A DNA stretch of 64,000 bases from Bradyrhizobium zhanjiangense (GTDB taxonomy: Bacteria; Pseudomonadota; Alphaproteobacteria; Rhizobiales; Xanthobacteraceae): positions 5,415,001 to 5,479,000 of the forward strand of contig NZ_CP022221.1 of the NCBI RefSeq assembly GCF_004114935.1, read 5' to 3'. The stretch's first letter is position 1. Each line of letters starts with the position of its first letter. The translations under genes were made by a program, and so were the position numbers. This document shows, in pieces, positions 8,943 through 17,481 of this stretch. A model generated the notes under the pieces. That model searched no databases. It was not told where the DNA came from and worked only from the letters and a program-made list of their open reading frames with translations.

Positions 8943-8998
8943 CAGGCGTCATTCGATTGTCTTGCCGGGGTAGAAAGTTGCAGCGTCGCTTCGTCCAC
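8943..8998 (-). other. possible 18-codon open frame between the two argC genes
   Basis: From a GTG at 8998 the reverse strand reads VDEATLQLSTPARQSNDA then TGA. The first seven residues resemble the N-terminus of the downstream methyltransferase (MDETTLQF) at both protein and DNA level, then similarity stops. It may be a remnant of a duplicated gene start, a leader peptide, or chance. No clear ribosome site was seen. Confidence 0.25.
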
Positions 8999-9029
8999 CA
9001 GACTGGCCTCGCGAGCAACGCTCGATCAG

Positions 9030-10013
9030 CTACTCCTCCGGCAGTCCCAGCATCAGGCGCATGTTCTGCACGGCCGCGCCTGATGCACCTTTGCCGAGAT
9101 TGTCGAGCCGCGCGACCAGCACCGCCTGGTGATATTTGTCGCTGGCGAAGACGTAGAGCTCGAGCGTGTTGGTTTCGTTGAGCGCCTCCGGCTCGAGCCG
9201 GCCGCCCTTGGTCGCCTCGTTCTGCAGCGGCATCACCTTGACGTATTTTGAATCGGCATACCGCTTGGCCAGCGCGGCCTGAAGGTCGGCACCGCCAGGC
9301 TTGCCCGGCAGCGTGTCGAGCTGGAGCGGCACCGAGACCAGCATGCCCTGCCGGTAGTTGCCAACCGAGGGAATGAAGATCGGCCGCCGCGTCAGGTTCG
9401 AATAGAGTTGCATCTCCGGCAGATGCTTGTGCTCGAAGCCGAGACCGTAGAGCTCGAAGGACGGCGCACTGCCGTCTTCGAAGCTCGCGATCATCGATTT
9501 GCCGCCGCCGGAATAGCCACTCACGGCATTGACGGTGACGGGATAATCCTGCGGCAGCAGGCCGGCATCGACGATCGGCCGCAATAGCGCGATCGCGCCG
9601 GTCGGATAGCAGCCGGGATTGGAGACCTTTTTCGCGGCGTTGATCTTGCCGGCCTGATCCGGCGTCAGCTCGGGGAAGCCATAGGCCCAGTCGGGCGCGA
9701 CCCGATAGGCGGTGGAGGCGTCCAGCACCTTCGGTGCGGAGGCGCCCATGCTGTCGACGAGAGCGACCGTCTCCCTGGCGGCATCGTCGGGCAGGCAGAG
9801 GATGACGAGATCCACCTCCTCCATCAGCGCCTTCTTGGCCGCGGGGTCCTTGCGCTTGTCGTCGGCGATGGTCTTCACCGCGACGTCGCCCTGGAGCTTC
9901 AGCCGCTCGTTGATGCCGAGCCCGGTGGTGCCGGAGCCGCCGTCGACGAAGACGGTTGCGGGCTTCTTCGCCGCGCTGGTGGTCGGGGCTTTGGTGGTGT
10001 CAGCGAGGCTCAT
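9030..10013 (-). CDS. argC: N-acetyl-gamma-glutamyl-phosphate reductase, type 2 (short form)
   Basis: A 327-residue ArgC of the second class. The nucleotide-binding loop is VDGGSGTTG (23-31), and the catalytic cysteine is C135 in SNPGCYPTG (131-139). It catalyses the same arginine pathway step as the type 1 enzyme next to it. Residues 1-18 are a low-complexity Thr/Ala/Lys leader. It overlaps the PaiB-like gene by 4 bp (start and stop share bases), which points to translational coupling. The pair of unlike ArgC genes raises redundancy or specialisation, for example toward an acylated variant of the substrate. Confidence 0.9.
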   Translation of the reverse strand: MSLADTTKAPTTSAAKKPATVFVDGGSGTTGLGINERLKLQGDVAVKTIADDKRKDPAAKKALMEEVDLVILCLPDDAARETVALVDSMGASAPKVLDASTAYRVAPDWAYGFPELTPDQAGKINAAKKVSNPGCYPTGAIALLRPIVDAGLLPQDYPVTVNAVSGYSGGGKSMIASFEDGSAPSFELYGLGFEHKHLPEMQLYSNLTRRPIFIPSVGNYRQGMLVSVPLQLDTLPGKPGGADLQAALAKRYADSKYVKVMPLQNEATKGGRLEPEALNETNTLELYVFASDKYHQAVLVARLDNLGKGASGAAVQNMRLMLGLPEE

Positions 10014-10675
10014 GGCGCGCTCCCTTCGAGCATGTTCGTATCGTTTGCAAAAGCTTGCGGCCGGGCCTGCCGCATCAAATGTGCGATCTGCTTCGCATCG
10101 GCATCGCCGGCGCCAAGCGCATTGGCGATCGCCGTATAGTCGGCGTCCGATTTGTGCTGGTTCAGCTTGAAGCTGCCTTCGACCTCCTCAACCGTCATCA
10201 CCAGACCCACGATCGCCTTCTTCATTGTCTCGAGCCGGCCCGCCGTCATCTTGCCTGATGTCCACGGCTTTTTCGGCAGCAACCAGTTCTCGAACTTGTC
10301 GCTGAGCGTGTCGATCTGCAGCGCCAGTTCGTCGTCCGATAGCAGCCGCACCGGCCCGCTCAGATGCACCGACTGGTAGAGCCAGGTCGGCACCTGATCG
10401 GGCGAGACGTACCAGTCCGGCGATACATAGGCATCGGGACCATTGACCGCGAGCAGCCAGGACGCATCACCGCCCGCAAGCTTTAGCAGCGGATTGTGAC
10501 GGGCGACATGAAAGGCGGCCTGCGGCGTGCCGTCAGCGGCATAGGTCAGATAGAACGGCAGCGGGGACGCGACCGGCTTGCGACCATCGAAGGCGCACAT
10601 GGTGCCGAAGCCGCGCTCCTCGGCGAATTTCAGGCTCGCGGCGCGGTCCTGCTTGAAAAAGGGTGGCGTGTACAT
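10010..10675 (-). CDS. FMN-binding negative transcriptional regulator, PaiB family
   Basis: A 221-residue protein with the PaiB-like split-barrel features: an MYTPPFF start, [16 protein letters not shown] (78-93) and a long [27 protein letters not shown] stretch. In Bacillus, PaiB is linked to repression of sporulation and protease genes. Most proteobacterial members are probably flavin-dependent oxidoreductase-like proteins or general stress proteins. It is first in a minus-strand set followed by the two argC genes, with a 4-bp overlap with the type 2 argC. Confidence 0.85.
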   Translation of the reverse strand: MYTPPFFKQDRAASLKFAEERGFGTMCAFDGRKPVASPLPFYLTYAADGTPQAAFHVARHNPLLKLAGGDASWLLAVNGPDAYVSPDWYVSPDQVPTWLYQSVHLSGPVRLLSDDELALQIDTLSDKFENWLLPKKPWTSGKMTAGRLETMKKAIVGLVMTVEEVEGSFKLNQHKSDADYTAIANALGAGDADAKQIAHLMRQARPQAFANDTNMLEGSAP

Positions 10676-10902
10676 CGTGGTCTCCTGCTGGGCCTCCTTG
10701 GGAAGCCGCCGGATCAGATCGCGCTGACAGGAGAGAAAATGCCGCGGACCGGATCCAGCGGCAAAGACGATGATCTCAAACGCGATCGACCGCCCAAACC
10801 GCTAAAGAGCGGCGGCGGCGACGGGCGAACAGAATGGTCGCAGCGTTGATCATGGCGCGCGGCTATAAGGCCAGATCCGGTTCCCGTCAAGGTTTCACGG
10901 CC

Positions 10903-11433
10903 TCAGAGGAGGCGCCAGATCCATTCCATCAGCTTCGCGATCACGTCGCCGAACAGCAGCAGCGCCGCGGACCAGACCAGTGCCGAGACGAAATTGGCGA
11001 TCTGGAAGCTCCAATAAGGCATCTCGAAGATGCCGGCTGCGAGCGGCACCGAGGCGCGCAAGGGGCCGAAAAAGCGGCCGATGAAGATGCTGGGCACGCC
11101 CCAGCTCCGCACGAAGACCTCGCCCTTGGGCAGGAGCTCCGGATAGCGCGAGAGTGGCCACATCTGGGCGACGCTCTCCTTGTAGCGGTAGCCGAACCAG
11201 TAGGAGACCCAGTCACCCAGCGCCGCGCCAAGGCCGCCAGCGATCCAGACCGGAAAGAAGCTGATGCCGCTCACCCCGATCAGCGCACCGATCCCCACCA
11301 GCGCGCCCCAGGCCGGAACCAGCAGCGAGATGAAGGCAAGCGACTCCCCGAAGGCGAGCAGGAACACGATCGGCGCCGCCCAAGCCTGGTGAGCGCGCAC
11401 GAAGTCGGCCAGGGCGTGCGCAAACTGCTCCAT
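10903..11433 (-). CDS. DedA family inner-membrane protein
   Basis: A 176-residue, mostly hydrophobic protein with the DedA/SNARE-associated signature blocks GDWVSYWFGYR (72-82) and GRFFGPLRASVPLAAG (119-134). The arginine-containing re-entrant region and an early Glu in LLAFGESLAF (E30) match the family. DedA proteins act in membrane lipid handling (undecaprenyl-phosphate or phospholipid scrambling) and proton-motive-force homeostasis. It is divergent from parE with a 273-bp shared upstream region. Confidence 0.88.
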   Translation of the reverse strand: MEQFAHALADFVRAHQAWAAPIVFLLAFGESLAFISLLVPAWGALVGIGALIGVSGISFFPVWIAGGLGAALGDWVSYWFGYRYKESVAQMWPLSRYPELLPKGEVFVRSWGVPSIFIGRFFGPLRASVPLAAGIFEMPYWSFQIANFVSALVWSAALLLFGDVIAKLMEWIWRLL

Positions 11434-11501
11434 TCCAGATTAGCCTTCCGCCCTGTCTCAAGGTGCTGCTCGATGAAAAGGACTGGTAAGCCAAGGACTT
11501 G

Positions 11502-11518
11502 TGTGACATCAAGTCACA
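11502..11518. promoter_or_regulatory. palindromic operator-like site between dedA and parE
   Basis: TGTGACATCAAGTCACA is a perfect 6-bp inverted repeat (TGTGAC / GTCACA) with a 5-bp spacer, 69 bp upstream of the dedA start and 189 bp upstream of parE. The arms resemble CRP/FNR-family half-sites, but the spacing is one base short of the usual form. It is a site by pattern only. Confidence 0.35.
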
Positions 11519-11706
11519 AAACCCGCCCCAAGGTCGGCCGGGACGTCAAATTGCCGGGAACAGGCGGGTCTGCGGCGTAAAATCGCCGGGATTGGCTCCC
11601 AACCACACGGCCCGACAGGCCGAGCTGTAACCTTTCCGAGTCAGAAGTGGCATAGTCGGCCTAACCGATTCGCCGCTCCTGCGGCCCTCAAAACGTATCA
11701 AGAAAT

Positions 11707-13752
11707 ATGTCCAAGCAGTTGAAAACCAAAGCGAAAGACGATCTGTTCGGCGCCAACGAGCCAAAGTCCCGTGCGTCCGCCGCCAAGACGGCCTCGCGGG
11801 GCAACGGGGAAGCCGATTACACGGCGGCCGACATCGAGGTGCTTGAAGGCCTGGAACCGGTGCGGCGCCGACCCGGCATGTATATCGGCGGCACCGATGA
11901 GAAAGCGCTGCATCACCTCTTCGCCGAAGTCATCGACAACTCCATGGACGAGGCGCTGGCCGGGCACGCGACCTTCATCGAGGTCGATCTGAGCGCGGAC
12001 GGGTTCCTGACCGTGACCGACAACGGACGCGGCATCCCGATCGATCCGCATCCGAAATTCCCGAAGAAGTCGGCGCTCGAAGTCATCATGTGCACGCTGC
12101 ATTCGGGTGGCAAATTCGACTCCAAGGTCTACGAGACCTCGGGCGGTCTGCACGGCGTCGGCATCTCCGTGGTGAACGCCCTCTCCTCGCGCCTCGAGGT
12201 CGAGGTCGCGCGCAGCCAAAAGCTCTACCGCATGACGTTCGAGCGCGGGCACCCCAAGGGCAAGCTCGAGGATCTCGGCAAGGTCAACAACCGCCGCGGC
12301 ACGCGCGTGCGCTTCAAGCCCGATACCGACATTTTCGGCGCCAAGGCCTCGTTCAAGCCGCAGCGCCTGTTCAAGATGACGCGCTCGAAGGCGTATCTGT
12401 TCGGCGGCGTCGAAATCCGCTGGAACTGCGCGCCCGAGCTGCTCAAGGGCGTCGAGGACGTGCCGGCGGAGGCGACGTTCCACTTCCCCGGCGGTCTCAA
12501 GGACTATCTCGCTGCGGCGATCCACGCCGACACGCTGGTGCATCCCGACATCTTCTCCGGCAAGTCCGGCCGTAACGGTGCCCATGGCGCCTGCGAATGG
12601 GCGGTGGCGTGGACCGCCGATGCCGACGGTTTTCTCTCCTCCTACACCAACACCGTGCCGACGCCCGATGGAGGCACACATGAATCGGGTTTGCGCAGCG
12701 CGCTGCTGCGCGGCCTGAAGGATCACGCCGAGCGCGTCGGTCAGGGCAAGCGCGCCGCGTCCGTCACCTCCGAAGACGTGATGGTCGGCGCCGCCGTGAT
12801 GCTCTCGGTGTTCGTGCGCGAGCCTGAATTCCAGGGCCAGACCAAGGACCGCCTCGCCACGGCAGAAGCGCAGCGCATCGTCGAACAGGCGATGAAGGAT
12901 CCGTTCGACCATTGGCTGTCGGGCAATCCGAACATGGCCAACAGGCTGCTCGACTTCGTGATCGATCGCGCCGAGGAGCGGTTGCGCCGGCGCCAGGAAA
13001 AGGAGACTGCGCGCAAGAGTGCGGGCAAGAAGCTACGTCTGCCTGGCAAGCTCGCCGACTGCACCGATGCCGGCACCGAAGGCTCCGAGCTCTTCATCGT
13101 CGAGGGCGACTCGGCCGGCGGTAGCGCCAAGCAGGCGCGCGATCGCAAGACCCAGGCCGTGCTGCCGTTGCGCGGCAAGATCCTCAACGTCGCCTCCGCC
13201 GGCAAGGACAAGCTGACGGCCAACGCCCAGCTCTCCGATCTCGTGCAGGCGATCGGCTGCGGCCAGCTCTTGCATTATCGCGAAGAGGATTTGCGCTACC
13301 AGCGCATCATCATCATGACCGACGCCGACGTCGACGGCGCGCATATCGCTTCGCTGCTGATCACTTTCTTCTACCGGCAGATGCCGCGGCTGATCGACGA
13401 AGGGCACCTCTTCCTCGCGGTGCCGCCGCTCTACAAGCTGACCCACGGCACCAAATCGGTTTATGCCCGCGACGACAAGCACAAGGAAGAGCTGATCAAG
13501 AGCGCATTCAACGCCAACGCCAAGGTCGAGGTGAACCGCTTCAAGGGCCTCGGCGAGATGATGCCGGCGCAGCTCAAGGAAACCACCATGGATCCGAGCA
13601 AGCGAACGCTGCTCAAGGTGGTGCTGCTTGCCGACGATCGCGACACCACGGCGGATTCGGTGGAACGCTTGATGGGCACCAAGGCCGAGGCGCGTTTCGC
13701 GTTCATCTCGGACAAGGCCGAGTTTGCCAGCGAGGAACTGCTGGACGTCTGA
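11707..13752 (+). CDS. parE: DNA topoisomerase IV subunit B
   Basis: ATPase subunit of the type IIA topoisomerase that decatenates daughter chromosomes together with ParC. The GHKL ATPase blocks are EVIDNSMDEALAG (74-86), VTDNGRGIPID and GGLHGVGISVVNALS. The TOPRIM domain has EGDSAGG (E466) and the acidic DADVDGAHI motif. The 681-residue length and the shorter linker compared with GyrB favour ParE. A low-complexity Lys/Ala leader of about 35 residues precedes the ATPase domain. A strong terminator-like hairpin follows 34 bp after the stop. Confidence 0.95.
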   Translation: MSKQLKTKAKDDLFGANEPKSRASAAKTASRGNGEADYTAADIEVLEGLEPVRRRPGMYIGGTDEKALHHLFAEVIDNSMDEALAGHATFIEVDLSADGFLTVTDNGRGIPIDPHPKFPKKSALEVIMCTLHSGGKFDSKVYETSGGLHGVGISVVNALSSRLEVEVARSQKLYRMTFERGHPKGKLEDLGKVNNRRGTRVRFKPDTDIFGAKASFKPQRLFKMTRSKAYLFGGVEIRWNCAPELLKGVEDVPAEATFHFPGGLKDYLAAAIHADTLVHPDIFSGKSGRNGAHGACEWAVAWTADADGFLSSYTNTVPTPDGGTHESGLRSALLRGLKDHAERVGQGKRAASVTSEDVMVGAAVMLSVFVREPEFQGQTKDRLATAEAQRIVEQAMKDPFDHWLSGNPNMANRLLDFVIDRAEERLRRRQEKETARKSAGKKLRLPGKLADCTDAGTEGSELFIVEGDSAGGSAKQARDRKTQAVLPLRGKILNVASAGKDKLTANAQLSDLVQAIGCGQLLHYREEDLRYQRIIIMTDADVDGAHIASLLITFFYRQMPRLIDEGHLFLAVPPLYKLTHGTKSVYARDDKHKEELIKSAFNANAKVEVNRFKGLGEMMPAQLKETTMDPSKRTLLKVVLLADDRDTTADSVERLMGTKAEARFAFISDKAEFASEELLDV

Positions 13753-13786
13753 CCCGCCAGCCTCACGCTGCCGCGTCCCATCAAGA

Positions 13787-13813
13787 GCCCCGGTTTGACC
13801 GCCGGGGCCCTTT
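13787..13813 (+). terminator. Rho-independent terminator-like hairpin after parE
   Basis: GCCCCGG (13787-13793) pairs with CCGGGGC (13802-13808) across an 8-nt loop and is followed by CCTTTC. The T tract is short, so this is a moderate intrinsic terminator. Confidence 0.65.
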
Positions 13814-14206
13814 CGCTTGTGAGGACGACACTGCCTCCCCGACAACCTTACCGGTGGTCCGCCAGGACGCGGCTGATTCCCACCCTTCGCACTGCGACTC
13901 GGCCAACGACTCACGGGAACCAAAGCTGAGGCAGGATTGCCTCCATTCCGCACGAAGCCGATTTCGTTAACGAGAGGTTGCCAGATTCCAAGTTTACACC
14001 ACCAGCATCCAACTCATTGATAGAATGTAGTTATTTTATGAAATAGCCCTCTCAAATCAGATCTCTGCCGATCGGCGTTTTCCGGCGAGTGTGCCTGCCC
14101 AGCAACAGCATTTCGGCCGGAAACGTCTATAGTCCGGGTATCAGATCACACGAACTTACAGCGCGCTCGCGCCGGCTACGACAGACCAAGGGTTGGGGAT
14201 TTTAAC
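13814..14206. other. intergenic region before the first outer-membrane barrel gene
   Basis: About 390 bases without a convincing gene on either strand. The middle is AT-richer than the surroundings (about 14005-14060). The region must carry the promoter of the barrel gene at 14207; TATAGT near 14128-14133 is a candidate -10 box. The ribosome region contains TTGGGGATT, also present before the second barrel gene. Confidence 0.4.
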
Positions 14207-14983
14207 ATGAAGAAGACTTTGCTCGCTCTGACCGCGGTTGCGGCAATGACCGGTTCGGCCTCGGCCGCTGACCTTGCTGCCCGTCCCTACGTGAAGGCTC
14301 CGGTGCCCGCGCCGGTCGCCAACTGGACCGGCTTCTACATCTTCGGTGGCGCCGGGGGCGGCGTCTGGGATGCGGACTCCCACACCAACTTCGTTGGCGT
14401 TCCCGTGACGATCGATCAGCGTGTTGGCGGCGATGGCTGGTTTGGAACGGTCGGTGCCGGCTACGACTGGCAGTTCTCCGGCACCTGGGTGGCTGGCGTG
14501 TTCGCCGATGGTCAGTTCGGCAGCCTGCGCGGCAGCATCAACGATGAGTTTGCCGCGCTGACCGGCCGCATCAAGATGCAGGACGCTTGGGCCGCGGGTG
14601 TTCGCCTCGGCTATTTGGTTGCTCCGAACGTTCTCTCCTACGTCAATGGCGGTTACACTGGATCGCACTGGTCGGGCGCTGGTTTGACGAATCTCGCCGG
14701 GACGGCTTCGGGCTTCCACACCGACTCGTTCAACCGCAATGGCTGGTTCGTCGGCGGTGGCGTCGAAAACAATCTGAACATTTTCGGCATCACGGCGCCG
14801 GGCTGGTTCATGAAGACCGAATATCGTGCTGCCTACTACGATCGTAAGGACATTGCCGTCCGCACCGACGTCGGCAACGTCGTGACCACCGACTCCATCA
14901 GCTTCAAGCCCTTGGTGCAGACCATCAGCACCTCGCTGGTCTACCGCTTCAACTGGACCGGTCCGGTCGTCGCGAAGTACTGA
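14207..14983 (+). CDS. outer-membrane beta-barrel protein, Omp25/Omp31-like (1 of 3)
   Basis: A 258-residue protein with a clear signal peptide (MKKTLLALTAVAAMTGSASA, cleavage before ADLAARPY). The mature part has the alternating polar/aromatic strands of an eight-stranded barrel, starting with the conserved NWTGFYIFGGAGGG. It ends in an aromatic residue (VVAKY), the expected assembly signal for BamA. These surface proteins are abundant structural porin-like proteins in Rhizobiales. Two paralogues lie within 4 kb. A strong terminator follows. Confidence 0.88.
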   Translation: MKKTLLALTAVAAMTGSASAADLAARPYVKAPVPAPVANWTGFYIFGGAGGGVWDADSHTNFVGVPVTIDQRVGGDGWFGTVGAGYDWQFSGTWVAGVFADGQFGSLRGSINDEFAALTGRIKMQDAWAAGVRLGYLVAPNVLSYVNGGYTGSHWSGAGLTNLAGTASGFHTDSFNRNGWFVGGGVENNLNIFGITAPGWFMKTEYRAAYYDRKDIAVRTDVGNVVTTDSISFKPLVQTISTSLVYRFNWTGPVVAKY

Positions 14984-15005
14984 TCTGACCTCCCGTTCAG
15001 ACGTC

Positions 15006-15033
15006 AAAGCCCCGGCATCGTCCGGGGCTTTTT
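15006..15033 (+). terminator. intrinsic terminator after the first barrel gene
   Basis: AAAGCCCCGG (15006-15015) pairs with CCGGGGCTTT (15022-15031) around a 6-nt loop and runs into TTTTT. This is a textbook Rho-independent terminator placed 23 bp after the stop. Confidence 0.85.
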
Positions 15034-15298
15034 CGTTGTGGGCCTGTCAACGGCCGACGCACGCCTCAGGTGTATGCATCGACGAGGCCGCGCTTCCACC
15101 ACCGCCGATCGGCATCCCTGATCGCCTTCGGCTCGAGTGCTTGTCCAGAAGCATAGCCTCCTCCCCCGCACGCCGGCTTGTCCCGGCGCTGCCATTGTAT
15201 CCGAACCGAAGCTACGGTTAGTGTGCGCTCAAGCCTTCGCGGCGGCGGCGATCCTTCGTCGTCGTGTCGCGACAGAAGCGGACTGATGGGAGGAATGC

Positions 15299-15484
15299 AT
15301 GCGCAGATTTCTGCTGATCGCAGGCCTGTTTGCGACTGCCGTCGGGCTGCTCTGGATCGGACAGGGCACGGGCACGCTTGCCTGGCCCCGATCGAGCTTC
15401 ATGGTCAACCAGCTGCAATGGGCCGGCTATGGCGCAGCCATGGCCGGCTTCGGGCTGGTGCTGATCTGGCAAAGCAACCAATAG
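15299..15484 (+). CDS. two-segment membrane miniprotein, function unknown
   Basis: A 61-residue protein with two hydrophobic stretches (about residues 4-20 and 40-57) joined by a short loop with GQGTGTLAWPRSSFM. GGGAGGAAT (15288-15296) upstream includes a good ribosome site. It sits 21 bp before the short-chain dehydrogenase gene, so the two are probably co-transcribed. Similar short proteins are common and uncharacterised in Bradyrhizobiaceae. Confidence 0.7.
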   Translation: MRRFLLIAGLFATAVGLLWIGQGTGTLAWPRSSFMVNQLQWAGYGAAMAGFGLVLIWQSNQ

Positions 15485-15505
15485 AAGAAACCAAGGAATA
15501 AAAGC

Positions 15506-16276
15506 ATGACATCCAGCCGGTTCGATCTTCGCGGCAAGGTCGCCGTCGTAACAGGAGGCAATGGCGGCATCGGGCTTGGCATGGCCCGCGGCCTTGCCGA
15601 CGCCGGCGCCGACATCGCCGTGGTCGGACGCAACGAAGCCAAGTCCGCCGCCGCCGTGGCCGATCTCAGCCAGCGCGGCGTGAAGGCAATCGCCATCACC
15701 ACCGACGTGACTGACAAGGCCGCCGTCGCTGCCATGATCGATCGCGTCGTCAGGGAGCTCGGCCGCATCGACGTCCTCATCAACAATGCCGGGATGAGCA
15801 TCCGCAAGCCCCCGCACGAGCTCGAGCTCGATGAATGGAATAAGGTGATCGACACCAACCTCACCAGCGCCTTCGTGTGCTCGAAGCTGGCCTATCCGGC
15901 GCTGAAGGCATCCGGCAACGGCAAGGTGATCAATATCGGTTCGATGATGTCGATCTTCGGCGCGAGCTTCGCCACCGCCTATGCGGCGAGCAAGGGCGGC
16001 ATCGTGCAATACACCCGCGCCTGCGCCAACGCCTGGGCGCCCGACAACATCCAGGTCAACGCCATCCTGCCGGGTTGGATCGACACCGACCTCACCCGCG
16101 GCGCACGGCAGCAAGTCTCGGGGCTGCACGAGCGCGTGCTGGCGCGCACGCCAGCGGGACGTTGGGGCGACATCGACGACTTCGCCGGCATCGCCGTATT
16201 CCTTGCCTCACCCGCCTCGAACTTCGTCACGGGCACCGCGATTCCCGTCGACGGCGGCTTCTCGGTGATGGCCTGA
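15506..16276 (+). CDS. short-chain dehydrogenase/reductase (classical SDR)
   Basis: A 256-residue classical SDR. TGGNGGIG (16-23) binds NAD(P), NNAG (93-96) stabilises the fold, and S146, Y159 and K163 (YAASK) form the catalytic set. The C-terminus ATAIPVDGGFSV is family typical. Relatives are annotated as gluconate 5-dehydrogenase, glucose 1-dehydrogenase or 3-oxoacyl-ACP reductase. The substrate is not decided by the sequence. Preceded by the 61-residue membrane protein and followed by a strong terminator. Confidence 0.88.
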   Translation: MTSSRFDLRGKVAVVTGGNGGIGLGMARGLADAGADIAVVGRNEAKSAAAVADLSQRGVKAIAITTDVTDKAAVAAMIDRVVRELGRIDVLINNAGMSIRKPPHELELDEWNKVIDTNLTSAFVCSKLAYPALKASGNGKVINIGSMMSIFGASFATAYAASKGGIVQYTRACANAWAPDNIQVNAILPGWIDTDLTRGARQQVSGLHERVLARTPAGRWGDIDDFAGIAVFLASPASNFVTGTAIPVDGGFSVMA

Positions 16277-16294
16277 TACGCTGCAGCTCATCGA

Positions 16295-16324
16295 AAAAGC
16301 CCCAGCGTGAGAGCTGGGGCTTTT
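16295..16324 (+). terminator. bidirectional-looking intrinsic terminator
   Basis: AAAAGCCCCAGC (16295-16306) pairs with GCTGGGGCTTTT (16313-16324) around a 6-nt loop. It lies between the convergent SDR gene and second barrel gene. A-tract and T-tract flank both arms, so it can serve both strands. Confidence 0.85.
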
Positions 16325-16345
16325 GATGCAGTCCACGCGAAGAGA

Positions 16346-17164
16346 TCAGTATCTCGCGACCACCGGTCCGCCGAAGCGGTAATTCACGCCCACGCGAGCG
16401 GCATCAACGACATGATTGAAGCGGTACGTCGCGGACTCGGCCGGGAAATTCACAGGGTCGAACATGGTCACATTCGAACGGCCAAGATCGACATGCAGAT
16501 ATTCGCCCCGCACCGTCCAGTTGGGCGCGAAGCCCCATTCGACGCCGGCGCCGGCAGCCCATCCGATCCGCGTGCTGCTGTCGCTGCCGAAAAAGCTACC
16601 CGCAGCGGCGGGCGTAAAGACATTGCTGATGTTTGTCCTGACGCCACCATAGGCAAGACCGCCTGTCGCGTAGAACAACGCCGGACCGGCCGTAACGCCG
16701 ACACGGCCGCGGAGAGTCCCGAACCAGTCGATGTGATCCCGACCGGTCGAAACGCTCGGAAATACCGCCCCGCCCGGGAAGATGATGGTTGAGGTGCGAC
16801 CGATATCCGCTCCCTGGATGTCGGCTTCCACACCAACCAGCCAGTTGGCCATCTGCCAATTGTAACCAACCTGGCCACCGCCAAATCCGCCTTCATGCTT
16901 GGCACCGAAGAAGGTCGGCGTGCCTCCGGCGGCAATCGCGCCTGCGAAGCCCGGAGTAGACGCCACCAGGCTTCCGGTAGACGAAGCGTCAAATGCCCAG
17001 CCGCCATTCACGCCAGCATACCAGCCGGTCCAGTTGTAGACCGGTGCTGGAGCCGGCAAAGCCGGCCTTGCCTTCACAGCCATATCAGCCGCAGAGGCAG
17101 CGCCCACGCTGGCAAGTGACAGGAGCGAAGCGGTGGTAAATGCCCACACGAAAAATCGTCTCAT
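16346..17164 (-). CDS. outer-membrane beta-barrel protein, Omp25/Omp31-like (2 of 3)
   Basis: From the ATG at 17164 the protein is 272 residues. The start is chosen because it opens a signal peptide (MRRFFVWAFTTASLLSLA, ending ASAAD); an open frame extending to 17263 lacks such logic. The mature chain begins with a Pro/Ala linker and YNWTGWYAGVNGGWAF, the paralogue hallmark, and ends VVARY. Its shared sequence with the other two barrel proteins is mainly in the first strand and the last strands. Confidence 0.87.
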   Translation of the reverse strand: MRRFFVWAFTTASLLSLASVGAASAADMAVKARPALPAPAPVYNWTGWYAGVNGGWAFDASSTGSLVASTPGFAGAIAAGGTPTFFGAKHEGGFGGGQVGYNWQMANWLVGVEADIQGADIGRTSTIIFPGGAVFPSVSTGRDHIDWFGTLRGRVGVTAGPALFYATGGLAYGGVRTNISNVFTPAAAGSFFGSDSSTRIGWAAGAGVEWGFAPNWTVRGEYLHVDLGRSNVTMFDPVNFPAESATYRFNHVVDAARVGVNYRFGGPVVARY

Positions 17165-17481
17165 GACCCAATCCCCAATGCATAGAAACAATTGGTCATG
17201 AACGTAGCGAAAAAGCGGGGCGCGGCCAGATGGAAAAGCCGTCGGATATGGATACGCATTCACTTTTCACGCGCAAGTTGCACGTGGGCCACACACATAT
17301 GTAAGATGTACTTCCCTAATGTAGAAGGATACGCATCATAATTCTGATGTCGGAATAGCTTTGAGCGGCTCGCTTCACGCCGTCGTTCGCGTGAATCGTG
17401 AATAAGAGAAGCCCCGGGCTCGGTACCCGGGGCTTTTGAGTTTGGCAGTGATTTTTTTGTATGTGCTTGGTCGTTCGCTGC
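17165..17481. other. intergenic region between second and third barrel genes
   Basis: A 317-base stretch. It includes the promoter side of the second barrel gene (TTGGGGATTGGG just upstream of its ATG), an AT-rich tract at about 17290-17350, and the terminator at 17407-17437. I see no gene in it. Confidence 0.4.
17407..17437 (-). terminator. intrinsic terminator downstream of the third barrel gene
   Basis: AAGCCCCGGG (17409-17418) pairs with CCCGGGGCTT (17426-17435) around a 7-nt loop. It lies 45 bp past the stop of the minus-strand barrel gene. The sequence of the stem closely resembles the one after the first barrel gene. Confidence 0.75.
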
